NCBI RefSeq assembly: GCF_903970965.1
Contig: NZ_CAJCKW010000016.1
Span: forward strand, 1 to 53,374
Direction of reading: 5' to 3'
Source: Aureimonas sp. ME7
GTDB taxonomy: Bacteria; Pseudomonadota; Alphaproteobacteria; Rhizobiales; Rhizobiaceae
DNA: 53,374 nt
How positions within the stretch are numbered: the stretch's first letter is position 1; each line of letters begins with the position of its first letter. Below, one piece after another: positions 36,215-45,488 of the stretch. The translations under genes and the position numbers were made by a program. Under the pieces are notes generated by a model, which did no database searches, had not been told where the DNA came from, and saw nothing but the letters and a program-made list of their open reading frames with translations.

Positions 36215-36541
36215 ATGGCACGCAAGATCAGGGAAGCGAGCTGGCTCGCTGAGGAGACGATCGCAAATGAGCCAGCGGAACCCTGCTGGCTTTGCGGTCG
36301 CTCACTCGGCAAAACAGTAGACCGCTTCCACCCGATCCCCAAGAGCCGAGGCGGTAGGGACACGGTACCTGTTCATCCGATCTGCCGAGAAACGATCGAC
36401 GCCAACTTCACGGCCAGTGAACTCGTTCGCCACGCGCAGAATGGAATATCCCTGACGGACAACGAGACGGTCGCACGGTTCGTGAAATGGGTCGCCAACA
36501 AGCCGCCAGACTTCCATTCGGCGACCAAGGCGGGCCGTTAA
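36215..36541 (+). CDS. HNH-like zinc-finger protein with degenerate metal site
   Basis: A 108-residue protein resembling small HNH proteins of alphaproteobacteria. CWLCG (Cys24, Cys27) and HPIPKSRGGRDTVPVHPIC (His39 to Cys57) fit the fold. However, the family usually reads HH at 38-39, and CHxxIH after HPI; here these are Phe38-His39 and CRETID, so the first catalytic His and two late His residues are gone. It may still bind zinc and DNA but is unlikely to cut. AAGGGG precedes ATG 36215. Divergent from ku with back-to-back putative EcfG promoters, suggesting a stress-linked DNA role (inference). Confidence 0.7.
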   Translation: MARKIREASWLAEETIANEPAEPCWLCGRSLGKTVDRFHPIPKSRGGRDTVPVHPICRETIDANFTASELVRHAQNGISLTDNETVARFVKWVANKPPDFHSATKAGR

Positions 36542-36619
36542 AGACCAGTCCCTGATAGATCGGAGCGATATCTGTTCCCGATCGTTCGTTTGCTGATCCT
36601 TCCAGCCATAGGACTGCAG

Positions 36620-37495
36620 ATGACCGACGATCCCCGTACCAGCCAGCCGACCAGTTTTCCCAACGAGACACAGCAACCCAGCCCCGGCCTGGAAACCCAG
36701 ATGCGGACCAAGCCCGATCATGGCGAACAGTCCTATGTCGGCAAGGGACTGCTCAAGGACCGAGTCGCGCTGATCACTGGGGGTGATTCCGGTATCGGCA
36801 GGGCCGTTGCAATCGCCTATGCCCGCGAGGGAGCGGATGTGGCGATCTCCTACCTTGCCGAAGAGCAAGCCGACGCCGACGAAACCAAGGTTTGGGTCGA
36901 AAAGGCGGGGCGCCGCTGCGTTCTTCTGCCGGGCGACATTCGGGACCGGGACGTTTGCGCCTCGCTGGTCGAGCGAACCGTTTCCGAGCTCGGCGGCATC
37001 GACATCCTCGTCAACAATGCCGCAGCGCAGACCACCAACGATGATCTTGCCGCCATCGACGACGACGACATGCAAGGGGCTTTCCAGGCCAACGTCTTCG
37101 CCATGATCCGCCTTACCAAGGCGGCGGCGCCGCACATGAAGCCGGGGTCGACCATCGTGAATTCGACGAGCATCCAGGCGAAGGTCGCAACGGAAAGCAT
37201 GATCGTCTACGCAGCGACCAAGGGTGCCATTTCAAGCCTGACGATCGGACTGTCGAACCTGCTGGCCCCGAAGGGCATCCGCGTCAACGCCGTCGCGCCG
37301 GGTCCTGTGTGGACGCCGATCCAGCCGATCGCAAAGGAGCCGGAGGAACTGGAAAAGCTAGGCCAGAACACGCCTCTCGGCCGCGCGGGGCAACCGAGCG
37401 AACTGGCACCAGCCTACGTGTTGCTGGCATCGAAGGAGGGTAGCTACATTTCGGGCGCGGTGATTCCGGTCACCGGCGGCATGCCGATGTACTGA
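36620..37495 (+). CDS. Short-chain dehydrogenase/reductase, YhdF/YhxC-type
   Basis: A 291-residue classical SDR with an unstructured N-terminal extension of about 40 residues (PTSFPNETQQPSPGLETQ), typical of the stress-associated YhdF/YhxC group. The cofactor motif TGGDSGIG is at residues 53-60, NNAA follows in the fold, and the catalytic triad is Ser in STSIQ with Tyr197 and Lys201 (YAATK). DIRDRD near the adenine pocket suggests NAD(P) use; the substrate is unknown. The frame is open from 36590, but ATG 36620 matches the family start. It follows the HNH-like gene by 78 bases and may share its promoter. Confidence 0.92.
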   Translation: MTDDPRTSQPTSFPNETQQPSPGLETQMRTKPDHGEQSYVGKGLLKDRVALITGGDSGIGRAVAIAYAREGADVAISYLAEEQADADETKVWVEKAGRRCVLLPGDIRDRDVCASLVERTVSELGGIDILVNNAAAQTTNDDLAAIDDDDMQGAFQANVFAMIRLTKAAAPHMKPGSTIVNSTSIQAKVATESMIVYAATKGAISSLTIGLSNLLAPKGIRVNAVAPGPVWTPIQPIAKEPEELEKLGQNTPLGRAGQPSELAPAYVLLASKEGSYISGAVIPVTGGMPMY

Positions 37496-38117
37496 AACCT
37501 TGTTACTCCAGGCGATCGCGGGCATGGCGATTGTGCCACCATAGAGATGCGAACAGCGGCTGCGGCAACGGTGTCCATCGTCCCGATGGAATGCCGGCTG
37601 CGGCCCATGCGCGAGGCCCACACGTTGCATCCAGCGAACGCGGTGAAGGTTGGGTACGCCTTGAAAATGGTCCGTTTCGTTGAGGCTGTAACGGTCGGGG
37701 CTGGAATGTCCCATCCCTGTTGCATTCAAGGGTGTCGAGGACGAAGCCTAGCATTGCGCTTATCCACTGGCGCCGGTGACTCCAATCATTTCCGCTTTGC
37801 GCCCATCTTGGACTTTCAAGACAGGTTAAGAGCTTCCCGTAAGCGGACATCCGAGGCGGGAGGGTCGCTTCCGAGAACCAAAACGCAGTACCGACCAGAT
37901 GATCGTAGTACCGTCGCTACTCGTTGTGTATCGAAGCTGCCACCGCGATCGTACGTGGCCCGACGGCGGTGGTTACGACATGCGCCTTGAGATAGGCTCG
38001 ATTCATCTCGCTTGGAGGGTAGGCCATGCGAGCACTGGCGGAACGCAATCCGCCGAGGTCGGGGCGCACGGCATCGTGCCGGCGCGATCGGCGACCGGCG
38101 AACAAACGGGAGGACTC
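37496..38117. other. Long gap before the first binding-protein gene; no gene seen
   Basis: About 620 bases. Overlapping frames exist on both strands but none has a family resemblance or a supported start. It must contain the promoter of the binding-protein gene at 38118, yet no copy of the palindrome found before rpiR (46498-46555) is evident here. Confidence 0.4.
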
Positions 38118-39053
38118 ATGACACGCCTGAAATCCATTCTGGCCGCCGCCGCGATCATCGGCGCGACGCCGGCGATCGCGCAGGATTCGGTGAGCAATGT
38201 CGGCATCACCGTCGGCACCCTTGGAAATCCCTTCTTCGTGCCGCTAGTGGAGGGCGCGAAGGCCGCCATCCTGAAGGCCAATCCGAAGGCCGAGATCACG
38301 ACGCTGGGCGCCGACTACGACCTGACCAAGCAGGCCTCGCAGATGGACAGCTTCCTGACCGCCGGCGTCCAGCTCATCATGCTCAACGCGGTGGACGTCA
38401 AGGCGATCGCGCCCTCGGTGGCGCGCGCCAAGGCGCAAGGGGTCGTCATCGGCGCCTTCGACGTGTCGGCCGAAGGGGCTGATGTCACGGTGATGACCAA
38501 CAATGTCCAGGCCGGCGACATCGCGTGCGAGTACCTGGCGCAGAAGCTTAACGGCAAGGGCGACGTCGTCATCATCAACGGCCCGCCGGTGTCCTCGATC
38601 ATCGATCGGGTGGAGGGGTGCAGGACCGCCTTCGGACGTCACCCCGACATCAAAATCCTGTCGGATGACCAGGACGGCAAGGCCTCGCGCGAGGGTGGGC
38701 TTGCGGTGATGCAGGGTCTTTTGACGCGCTTCTCGAAGATCGATGCCGTGTTCGGCGCCAACGATCCGACCGCGCTCGGCGCCGATCTCGCCGCCAAGCA
38801 GCTGGGCCGGACCGAGATGATCATGGCCGGCGTCGACGGCGCGCCGGACGTGGTGAAGGCGATGAAGTCGGGCGACACCCGCATCGTCGCCTCGTCCTCG
38901 CAGGATCCCTACGGGATGGCCGAGAAGGCGGCCGAAATGGCGCTCGCCGTCGCGTGGGGCGAGAAGCCGGCCGAGACCACCGTGCTCCTCGACACCAAGC
39001 TGGTGACGCCCGAGAACGTCAACGACTACGTGGGCTGGGACGCGCCGCGCTGA
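38118..39053 (+). CDS. Sugar ABC transporter periplasmic binding protein 1 (RbsB-like)
   Basis: A 311-residue periplasmic binding protein (type 1, ribose/galactose-binding fold). The signal peptide is RLKSILAAAAIIGATPAIAQ. The mature part has VGTLGNPFFVPLVEGAK, DYDLTKQASQMDSFLTAGV, VIINGPPVSSIIDRVEGC and a GVDGAPDVVKAMKSG hinge strand, and ends DYVGWDAPR. GGGAGG lies four bases before ATG 38118. It is a close paralogue of binding protein 2 (45489-46430); long segments align without gaps. It converges on the kinase end of the sugar operon and has no permease of its own, so it probably feeds the same transporter with a related substrate. Confidence 0.92.
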   Translation: MTRLKSILAAAAIIGATPAIAQDSVSNVGITVGTLGNPFFVPLVEGAKAAILKANPKAEITTLGADYDLTKQASQMDSFLTAGVQLIMLNAVDVKAIAPSVARAKAQGVVIGAFDVSAEGADVTVMTNNVQAGDIACEYLAQKLNGKGDVVIINGPPVSSIIDRVEGCRTAFGRHPDIKILSDDQDGKASREGGLAVMQGLLTRFSKIDAVFGANDPTALGADLAAKQLGRTEMIMAGVDGAPDVVKAMKSGDTRIVASSSQDPYGMAEKAAEMALAVAWGEKPAETTVLLDTKLVTPENVNDYVGWDAPR

Positions 39054-39070
39054 GCGGAGCCATGGTTCCT

Positions 39071-39096
39071 GCCGTCGCGCCCAGGGGCGCGGCGGC
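39071..39096. terminator. Perfect hairpin between converging genes
   Basis: A 26-base palindrome, GCCGTCGCGCCC pairing with GGGCGCGGCGGC over eleven to twelve base pairs (one G-T), sits exactly between the stops of binding protein 1 (39053) and kinase 1 (39097). No T-tract follows on either side, so it is probably a bidirectional roadblock or RNA 3'-end protector rather than a classical intrinsic terminator. Confidence 0.5.
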
Positions 39097-40473
39097 TCAC
39101 GGCGCCCGTTCCTGCCGAATGCGCCGATAGGCCGAAGCCCAGTCTGCGCGCGGCTCGAAGCGGATGGATAGCGGGCGCTTCAGCCGGGCCGGGTCGAAGT
39201 CCGGCACGGCCGAGAGGGCGACCAGCGCCGCGCCGGCGCCTGTGAGCTCGTCCTCCGCCAAACGCGTGATGGCACGGCCGAACAGGCTGGCGCGCAGCTC
39301 CATCAGCGCGTCGGAGCGCGACCATCCCCCCGTCACGTAGATCGGACCCGTGCCGCCGATGATCGACAGCATGTCGAGCGCACCGAACCCCGCCTCTTCG
39401 ATGGCGGCACGGCACAGGCTGAGGGCCTCCTCGCGCGGTAGCGCCGAAAGCGAGGCGGCATCCTGCGCGCGGGCTCGCCGAAGCTGCGATGCCGCCGACG
39501 GTGATCCGGGAATGCGGACCTCGTCCAGCAGCGCGGCGACGAGATCGCCGTGCGAGGACCAGCGGAAGGGCTCCATAGCAGCGGCCAGTTCCTGAACGCC
39601 GAGACAGGCGAGACCCGCGCCCCCGCCGACCGGCACGGAATAGGCGACCGGAGGGTCGAGGGCCGGGACGGCGGGAACCGCGCGTTCGCCGTAGAGGAGT
39701 TCGGCCGTCCCCATGGAATCGACGATCGCGCCCGGTTCGAAGCGCCGGATATAGCTGGCTGCGACGGGATGATCGTGGCCGCCCGCCACGATTCGGGTCT
39801 CGGGGCCCGCGGCGCCCGACTGGAGAAGGCGCGGGCTGCGGACGGAGCCGACGAGGGTGCCGGCCGGAACGACGGGGGGGAGCGGAGGGGCCTTGGCGGC
39901 GGCCAGCATCGGCGCGTGCCAGCGGCGGGCGTGAACGTCGTAGGCGGCGGTGCGGGCCGCGAGCGTCTCGCTGATGAAGGGGCGGCCGCTCCAGCTGACG
40001 GCGGGAAGATCGCTGAGGGCGACCCAGACGTCGCCGGGCCCACCCGTCTCGCCCCGTTCGGCGTGCCAGCGCCATTTGGCCACGGTACGGGCCGCATCCA
40101 CGATATGACCGACCCCGGCGCAGGCTGCCTCGGAGTCGCGCAGGGTTTCAGCTTGACGGGCGGCCCGCGTGTCGAACCAAGGAAGGGACGGGCCACGCGG
40201 CTGTGCCGCTGCGTCGACCAGCAGCCCGTCCTCGCCGACCCCCGCGCCGGCGATCGCCAGGAGCGGCACCCCACCGCCGACCTCGCGCCAACCCGCGATG
40301 AGGAGGTCTTCCAGAAGCGACAAAAGCGCCGATGGATTGTTCAGCAGACCCAACGCATCCGCTCCGCGCGGCGTCGGTACGGCGCGCGACCAGCGGATCG
40401 CGCCCTCGCGGTCCATCAGCACGACCTTGATGTTGGTGGTGCCGATGTCGAGGCCGCAGGCAAGGGCGCTCAT
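39097..40473 (-). CDS. FGGY-family carbohydrate kinase 1
   Basis: A 458-residue sugar kinase (xylulokinase/glycerol-kinase fold). N-terminal phosphate loop GLDIGTTNIK (residues 7-16), catalytic-site region GVGEDGLLVDAAAQPRGP, and the second-domain motif GGHDHPVAASYIRRF then DSMGTAELLYG and GGTGPIYVTGGWSRSDALM, which binds ATP. It would phosphorylate an imported ketose, aldose or polyol. It is the last gene of the operon, starting 34 bases after the permease stop. It is a distant paralogue of kinase 2 in the same operon; two kinases suggest two substrates or two steps. The exact sugar cannot be read from sequence. Confidence 0.9.
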   Translation of the reverse strand: MSALACGLDIGTTNIKVVLMDREGAIRWSRAVPTPRGADALGLLNNPSALLSLLEDLLIAGWREVGGGVPLLAIAGAGVGEDGLLVDAAAQPRGPSLPWFDTRAARQAETLRDSEAACAGVGHIVDAARTVAKWRWHAERGETGGPGDVWVALSDLPAVSWSGRPFISETLAARTAAYDVHARRWHAPMLAAAKAPPLPPVVPAGTLVGSVRSPRLLQSGAAGPETRIVAGGHDHPVAASYIRRFEPGAIVDSMGTAELLYGERAVPAVPALDPPVAYSVPVGGGAGLACLGVQELAAAMEPFRWSSHGDLVAALLDEVRIPGSPSAASQLRRARAQDAASLSALPREEALSLCRAAIEEAGFGALDMLSIIGGTGPIYVTGGWSRSDALMELRASLFGRAITRLAEDELTGAGAALVALSAVPDFDPARLKRPLSIRFEPRADWASAYRRIRQERAP

Positions 40474-40507
40474 GGCCGGACCGGTGATCCTCGCCGCAAC
40501 GCGGCGG

Positions 40508-41500
40508 TCACGTCCGCGCCCCGCCTTCCAGGCGGAAACGATCGAGCGCCACGGCGCCGATGATGATGAGGCCCTTGATGATGTACTGCCAGACGTCCGG
40601 CACGCCGGTCAGGATCAAGCCGTTGGTGAGCACGGCAATGATCAGGGCACCCACCAGCGTTCCCCAGATCGAGCCGATGCCGCCGACGAACGACGTGCCG
40701 CCGAGGATCACGGCCGCGATGGCGTCGAGCTCGTAGGCCTGGCCCATTTGCAGCCCGTTGGCGGCATAAAGGCGGGCCGAGGCCATGACCCCTCCGAGGC
40801 CGGACAGGAGCCCGGACAGGGCGTAGACGAACACCAGGACGGCGCCCACCTTGATGCCCGTCAGCCGAGCGGCATCCAAATTGCCGCCGATCGCGTAGAT
40901 ATAGGTGCCGAGAACAGTGCGCTTGAGGATGAACCAGGACAGGACCACCACGGCGAGCGCGATCACGACGAGCCACGGCACGCCGAAGATCGAGCCGTTG
41001 CCGATCACCGCGAAGGGCAGGTCGGAATTGAAGATGGTCGTGTCGCCGGCCATCAGCCGGGCGATGCCGCGAATGGCGGTCAGAGCGCCCAGCGTGACGA
41101 TGAACGGCGGCAGGCGAAGCCCCGAGATCATCGCCCCGTTCAGGACGCCGAAGCCGAGGCCGACCGCCAGCGCGGCCGGGATCGCCAGCATCGACAGGGA
41201 CGGGTCGAGCGAGACGAGAAGCGCCGCGATGGCCGAGGCCGCCACGATTGAGCCGATCGATAGGTCGATGCCGCCGGTGAGGATGACAAAGGTCATGCCG
41301 CAGGCCAGCACGAGGTTGATCGAGGCCTGCTGCAGCACGATCACGAGGTTCTGCAGCGTCGCGAAGCGCCCCGAGGCGGACGAGAAGGCGATGCAGAGAA
41401 CGATCAGGACCGGCAGCATGCCGAGCGCCCGGAAGAGTGCCTTGGGCGAGGCGCGGGAGGGGTCGGGCGAAACGGCGAGAGGGGCCTGTCGGTCTGTCAT
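40508..41500 (-). CDS. Sugar ABC transporter permease (RbsC-like)
   Basis: A 330-residue inner-membrane permease of the ribose/xylose class (BPD_transp_2). About eight to ten hydrophobic helices, with family sequences [51 protein letters not shown] and [21 protein letters not shown]. It probably works as a homodimer with the ATPase encoded just upstream. ATG 41500 overlaps the ATPase stop by four bases (ATGA), so the two are translationally coupled. Confidence 0.93.
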   Translation of the reverse strand: MTDRQAPLAVSPDPSRASPKALFRALGMLPVLIVLCIAFSSASGRFATLQNLVIVLQQASINLVLACGMTFVILTGGIDLSIGSIVAASAIAALLVSLDPSLSMLAIPAALAVGLGFGVLNGAMISGLRLPPFIVTLGALTAIRGIARLMAGDTTIFNSDLPFAVIGNGSIFGVPWLVVIALAVVVLSWFILKRTVLGTYIYAIGGNLDAARLTGIKVGAVLVFVYALSGLLSGLGGVMASARLYAANGLQMGQAYELDAIAAVILGGTSFVGGIGSIWGTLVGALIIAVLTNGLILTGVPDVWQYIIKGLIIIGAVALDRFRLEGGART

Positions 41501-43020
41501 GGGGTCACCTCCGCACGCGTGTTTCCTGTCGAGATCGCAACGATCGCCTCCTGGCTGATCGCGGCGCCCGTCACCGTTCCGGCGATCGCTCCGTCCCGCA
41601 TCACCAGAACGCGGTCGCAGATGCCGACCACTTCGGGCAGTTCGCTGGAGATGATGAGCACGCCCGCGCCGCTCTTCGCCAGGTCGTCGATCAGCTGGTA
41701 GATGTCGGACTTGGCGCCAATATCGACGCCGCGCGTCGGCTCGTCGAGGATCAGGACCTTGGGCCGTGTTTCCAGGAGCCGCGCGAGCAGGACCTTCTGC
41801 TGGTTGCCGCCCGAAAGCGAGCCGACGGTTGTTCTGGCCGACCGGGTGCGGATCGACAGCTTGGCGATGGCGTCCCGGGCGCGGCGCGCGGAAAGGCCGA
41901 GCCGCCGGATGCCCGGTCCGATCGCGTCGCGCGAGGCGACGGTCATGTTGATGTTGTCCTCGATGCTCATGTCGAGGAAGAGCCCCGTGCCCTTGCGGTC
42001 CTCGGGCAGGTAGACGAGGCCGGCCGCCACGGCGTCCGCGGGTCCGTCGATCTTCGCCGGGCGCCCTTCCAAGCGGATCTCGCCGCCGGCGCGGCGGTCG
42101 GCGCCATAAATCAGCCGGGCAAGTTCGGTGCGCCCGGAGCCGACGAGACCGGCCAGGCCCACCACCTCGCCGGCGCGCACTTCCAGCGTGGTGGGCTGGA
42201 TGCGTCCGCCGTCGGTGAGGTTCTCCACCTGCAGCATCGGCGGGCCGAAGGCGGTGCCGGCTTCGTGTTGCTTGTGGTAGAAGTCCGATTGGTCGCGGCC
42301 CACCATCATCTTGACGAGGCGCTCGGCCGAAAGCTCGTCGCGCGTCAGCGTTCCCACGTAGTTTCCGTCGCGCAGGACGGAGCAGCGATCGGCCAGCTCG
42401 TACACCTCTGCCATGCGGTGGGAGATGTAGATGATGGCGAGCCCTTGCGCCTTAAGGCGCCGCACGAGGTCGAAGAGTTTGTCGGTCTCGCGCGAGGAGA
42501 GCGCCGTGGTCGGCTCGTCCATGACGAGGATGCGCGCGTCGAAGGCAAGCGCGCGCGCGATCTCGACCAGCTGGCGCTCGGCGATCGACAGGCTGGAGAC
42601 CCGTGCGTTCGGCCCGAAGCCGACGCCGAGATCGGCCAGGATCTTCTGGCAGCGCGCGCGCATTCCGGACGCGTCGATCAGTCCCGACCGGCTGGTCTCG
42701 CGCCCGAGCGAGACGTTCTGCCAAACAGTGAGGTTCGGGGCGAGCGACAGTTCCTGGTAGATCACGGCGATGCCGAGCGCGCGGGCGGAGACCGGATCGC
42801 GGATCGCGATCTCGCGACCGTCGAGAAGGATCCGGCCGCCCGGATCGGCTCGGATCGCGCCGGACAGGATCTTCATCAGCGTGGACTTGCCCGCGCCGTT
42901 CTCGCCCATCAGCGCATGGATCTTGCCGGCATGGATGTTGAGGTCCACGCCGCGCAGCGCGCGCACGGCACCGAAGGTCTTGGCAATGCCCTTCATCTGA
43001 AGGAGCGGATGTTCAGCCAT
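41497..43020 (-). CDS. Sugar ABC transporter ATP-binding protein, fused double domain (RbsA-like)
   Basis: A 507-residue protein with two tandem ABC domains. The first is complete: Walker A GENGAGKS, signature [15 protein letters not shown], Walker [12 protein letters not shown]. The second has the usual degenerate Walker [11 protein letters not shown], signature [15 protein letters not shown] and Walker [15 protein letters not shown], so it mainly scaffolds. It powers sugar import with the permease and a binding protein. ATG 43020 overlaps the end of kinase 2 by eight bases; the upstream open frame to 43146 is inside kinase 2 and unlikely to be used. Confidence 0.94.
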   Translation of the reverse strand: MAEHPLLQMKGIAKTFGAVRALRGVDLNIHAGKIHALMGENGAGKSTLMKILSGAIRADPGGRILLDGREIAIRDPVSARALGIAVIYQELSLAPNLTVWQNVSLGRETSRSGLIDASGMRARCQKILADLGVGFGPNARVSSLSIAERQLVEIARALAFDARILVMDEPTTALSSRETDKLFDLVRRLKAQGLAIIYISHRMAEVYELADRCSVLRDGNYVGTLTRDELSAERLVKMMVGRDQSDFYHKQHEAGTAFGPPMLQVENLTDGGRIQPTTLEVRAGEVVGLAGLVGSGRTELARLIYGADRRAGGEIRLEGRPAKIDGPADAVAAGLVYLPEDRKGTGLFLDMSIEDNINMTVASRDAIGPGIRRLGLSARRARDAIAKLSIRTRSARTTVGSLSGGNQQKVLLARLLETRPKVLILDEPTRGVDIGAKSDIYQLIDDLAKSGAGVLIISSELPEVVGICDRVLVMRDGAIAGTVTGAAISQEAIVAISTGNTRAEVTP

Positions 43021-44530
43021 GGTGCGTCTCCCGAAGCCCGAGGCAGTCCACCAGCGCCGGTCGGAGCACCGCGTAGGCGGCCACCCAGTCCGGCTCCGGT
43101 TCGACGCGGGCAAGCCCCGCTGCCTCGAGAGGGCTTGGCGGCGCATCTGCGTCGATCAACCCTTCCGCGATGCCCGCGACGACCGCCGCACCTGCGCCGG
43201 CCGCCTCCTGCACTTCGGGAATCACGAAAGGCCGGTCCAGCATAGCGGCCTTGATGCGGTTCGCCAGGAGGTTGCGCGCACCCCCGCCGGTCAACACGAT
43301 CTCGGGCGGCCGGGTGCCGGCATAGCGCTCGACGAGACGGATGTTGACGTCGGCCCAGGCGGCGAGCGCCTCCAGCCCTGCGCGCAGGAGGTCGCCGGAG
43401 CCGTTTCCGGCGCCGAGCTGCACGATGCCGGCACGGCGGCTTCGCTCGTTGCTCGGCGCGCCCGTGCCTTCCAGGAACGGGGAGATGCGCACGCCCCCGG
43501 CGCCTGGCGCGGAGGCCGCCGCCATCGCCCAGAGCCTCGCCACTGTGTCCGGCGACGGCTCGGGGCCCGACAGGAGGCGCAGGAGCCAGTCGATCAGTCC
43601 TCCGGCGGAGGGAATGTGGCCGGACAGGAGGAAGCGGCCCGGCACGACATGCGGATAGCAGTCGTACCGCCCGCCGCCGACCTCGCCGAACGCGAGGGGG
43701 CGGTCGACCACGGTCTTGATCGCCTCGGACGTCCCGGTGGAATCGATGATCGGACCGGGTCGGTGGAGGCCGCAGGCGAGGCCCGCGCAAGGGTGGTCGT
43801 GCCCGGCGTTGATGACCGGGACGCCAGGGGGGAGGCCCAGGCCTTCCGCAGCTTCGGCGGTGAGCCGCCCCGCACGGTGCGCGGCCGGCAGAAGCGTCGG
43901 AAGGCTAGCCTCCTCGATGCCGGCGTGAGCGAGAATGCGCTGTGACCAGTCGCCCGTCGCGCGGTCGGCCAGGCCCGATCGGGCGGCGAGCGAAGGGTTC
44001 GACACCCGCTCGCCGCAGAGTCGGTAGACCACGTAGTCGGCCACCATCAGCCAATGCACCACCCGCTCGAACAGGGCGGGCTCGCTTTCGCGCAGGAAGG
44101 GCAGGCGATAGGCGGTGTAGATGTCGTCGTCCACCATGCCGGTGGCGTCGAACCAGTCCTCTTCGCTCAAGCCCCAGTCGGCGCGGCGGTTGCGCGTGCG
44201 CCGGTCGAACCAGGTCGGACAGCCGGTGATCCGGCGCCCGGCGGCATCGAGGCCGACGAAGCTTTCGCCGATGCTGGCGATCGCGATCGCCGCGACCTCC
44301 GGCCGAAGTCCCATCCGGGACTCGGCCAGCGACAGGGCCTCGCGCACGGCGCCGGGCAGGTCGCGGTCGAGGCCGGCGATGTCGAAGTCGGACAGGCCGG
44401 GACCCGATCGCAGGACTCCCATCGGCCGCCGCGCGACGCCGACGACGTCGCCCTCCGAACGCAGGGCGACGACCTTGACGTTGGTCGTGCCGATGTCGAC
44501 CCCGAGGAGAACCGCGTCCCGGCCCGTCAT
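43013..44530 (-). CDS. FGGY-family carbohydrate kinase 2
   Basis: A 505-residue FGGY kinase. Phosphate loop [10 protein letters not shown] (residues 10-19), [19 protein letters not shown], a [12 protein letters not shown] substrate-loop segment, the second-domain motif [15 protein letters not shown] then [11 protein letters not shown], and the ATP-site strand [20 protein letters not shown]. Compared with xylulokinase it is of normal length. It probably phosphorylates the imported sugar to a substrate for the adjacent aldolase. Its ATG overlaps the aldolase stop by one base (TGATG) and its end overlaps the ATPase start, so it lies in the middle of one tightly coupled operon. Confidence 0.92.
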   Translation of the reverse strand: MTGRDAVLLGVDIGTTNVKVVALRSEGDVVGVARRPMGVLRSGPGLSDFDIAGLDRDLPGAVREALSLAESRMGLRPEVAAIAIASIGESFVGLDAAGRRITGCPTWFDRRTRNRRADWGLSEEDWFDATGMVDDDIYTAYRLPFLRESEPALFERVVHWLMVADYVVYRLCGERVSNPSLAARSGLADRATGDWSQRILAHAGIEEASLPTLLPAAHRAGRLTAEAAEGLGLPPGVPVINAGHDHPCAGLACGLHRPGPIIDSTGTSEAIKTVVDRPLAFGEVGGGRYDCYPHVVPGRFLLSGHIPSAGGLIDWLLRLLSGPEPSPDTVARLWAMAAASAPGAGGVRISPFLEGTGAPSNERSRRAGIVQLGAGNGSGDLLRAGLEALAAWADVNIRLVERYAGTRPPEIVLTGGGARNLLANRIKAAMLDRPFVIPEVQEAAGAGAAVVAGIAEGLIDADAPPSPLEAAGLARVEPEPDWVAAYAVLRPALVDCLGLRETHHG

Positions 44531-45417
44531 CAGGCGGCCTGGCTGCGCTGCCAGTGAAGGAAGGCCTCGCCCTGGCCGGCGGAGCCGATGTCGACCATCT
44601 TCTCCTCGATCACCGCCTGGGCGGCGGCCTGGGCGGGAACCAGCGCGTCGATCACCGCGATGCCGGCGGAGTTGGCGCTGTAGACCGACATCACGGCCTT
44701 GTTGTAGGCGGTGATGATGTCGGAGAAGAGGATCACCAGCGAGATCCCGGCCTTGGTCGCGGCCTGCATCTGGTCGCGCGGGTTGCCCGAGCCGCCGTGC
44801 ATGCAGATATAGACGCCCGTCGCCTGCTTCAGCTCGGCGATGCGCTTGATGTTGAGCTTGGGCGTCGCCTTGACCTCGCCGTGCGCCGAGCCGTGGACGT
44901 TGCCGATGGCGGGCGCGAGGATGGTTGCGCCGCTTTCGCGCACGAGGCGCACGGCCTCCTCCACGTCGGCGTAGTCGTCCTCGGTCTGGACGGCGCCGTG
45001 CTCCATGTGGCCGACGGCGGCCTCCACGAGGATGCCGAGCGGCTCGGCCGCTTTGACCACTTGGCGCACGCGGCGGATGTTCTCCGCCAGCGGTTCCTCG
45101 GCAGCGTCAAGCATCACGCTGGAGCAGCCGGCGCGGATCGCGTCCACGCAATCGGCCATCGTCTCGCCGTGGTCGAGGCTGAGCGCGACGGGGACGGAGG
45201 CTTCGCTCGCCAGATGCCGGGCGACGAGCGCCAGCGTGTCGAAGCGCGTGATCTGGCGGCTATCGGGATGAATGCGGATGGCGACCGGCGAGTTCTGCTT
45301 CTCGGCCGCTGCGATGGCGGCCTGGATCACCTCGATGTTCATCGAGACGAAGGCGCCGACCGCATAGCCGTTGTCGGACGCGTGTTGCAGAAGGGTCTTG
45401 AGGGGAGCGATGGGCAT
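44530..45417 (-). CDS. Class II ketose-(bis)phosphate aldolase
   Basis: A 295-residue class II (zinc) aldolase related to fructose- and tagatose-bisphosphate aldolases. Catalytic Asp82 and zinc ligand His83 are in SLDHGE, further zinc ligands are His175 in IGNVHGSAHGE and His207 in MHGGSGNP. Glu132 lies in LVEAAVGH. The phosphate-binding loop that normally reads N-V-D-T-D is replaced by SLVILFSDI (226-234), which implies a substrate with a differently placed phosphate. It would split the kinase product into dihydroxyacetone phosphate and an aldehyde. It is second in the operon, 71 bases after binding protein 2. Substrate prediction needs structure or assay. Confidence 0.88.
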   Translation of the reverse strand: MPIAPLKTLLQHASDNGYAVGAFVSMNIEVIQAAIAAAEKQNSPVAIRIHPDSRQITRFDTLALVARHLASEASVPVALSLDHGETMADCVDAIRAGCSSVMLDAAEEPLAENIRRVRQVVKAAEPLGILVEAAVGHMEHGAVQTEDDYADVEEAVRLVRESGATILAPAIGNVHGSAHGEVKATPKLNIKRIAELKQATGVYICMHGGSGNPRDQMQAATKAGISLVILFSDIITAYNKAVMSVYSANSAGIAVIDALVPAQAAAQAVIEEKMVDIGSAGQGEAFLHWQRSQAA

Positions 45418-45488
45418 GGCTTGTCCTTAGCTGTTCGCGGGGCGGCGCGAGGAAGAGCCGGCCGCCGGGGCGGCCGGGCGTGGAGAGG

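Noticed and set aside
41437-43245. A 602-codon plus-strand frame opposite the sugar ATPase
   Set aside because: It is the antisense of the RbsA-like gene, whose Walker and signature motifs are all intact on the other strand.
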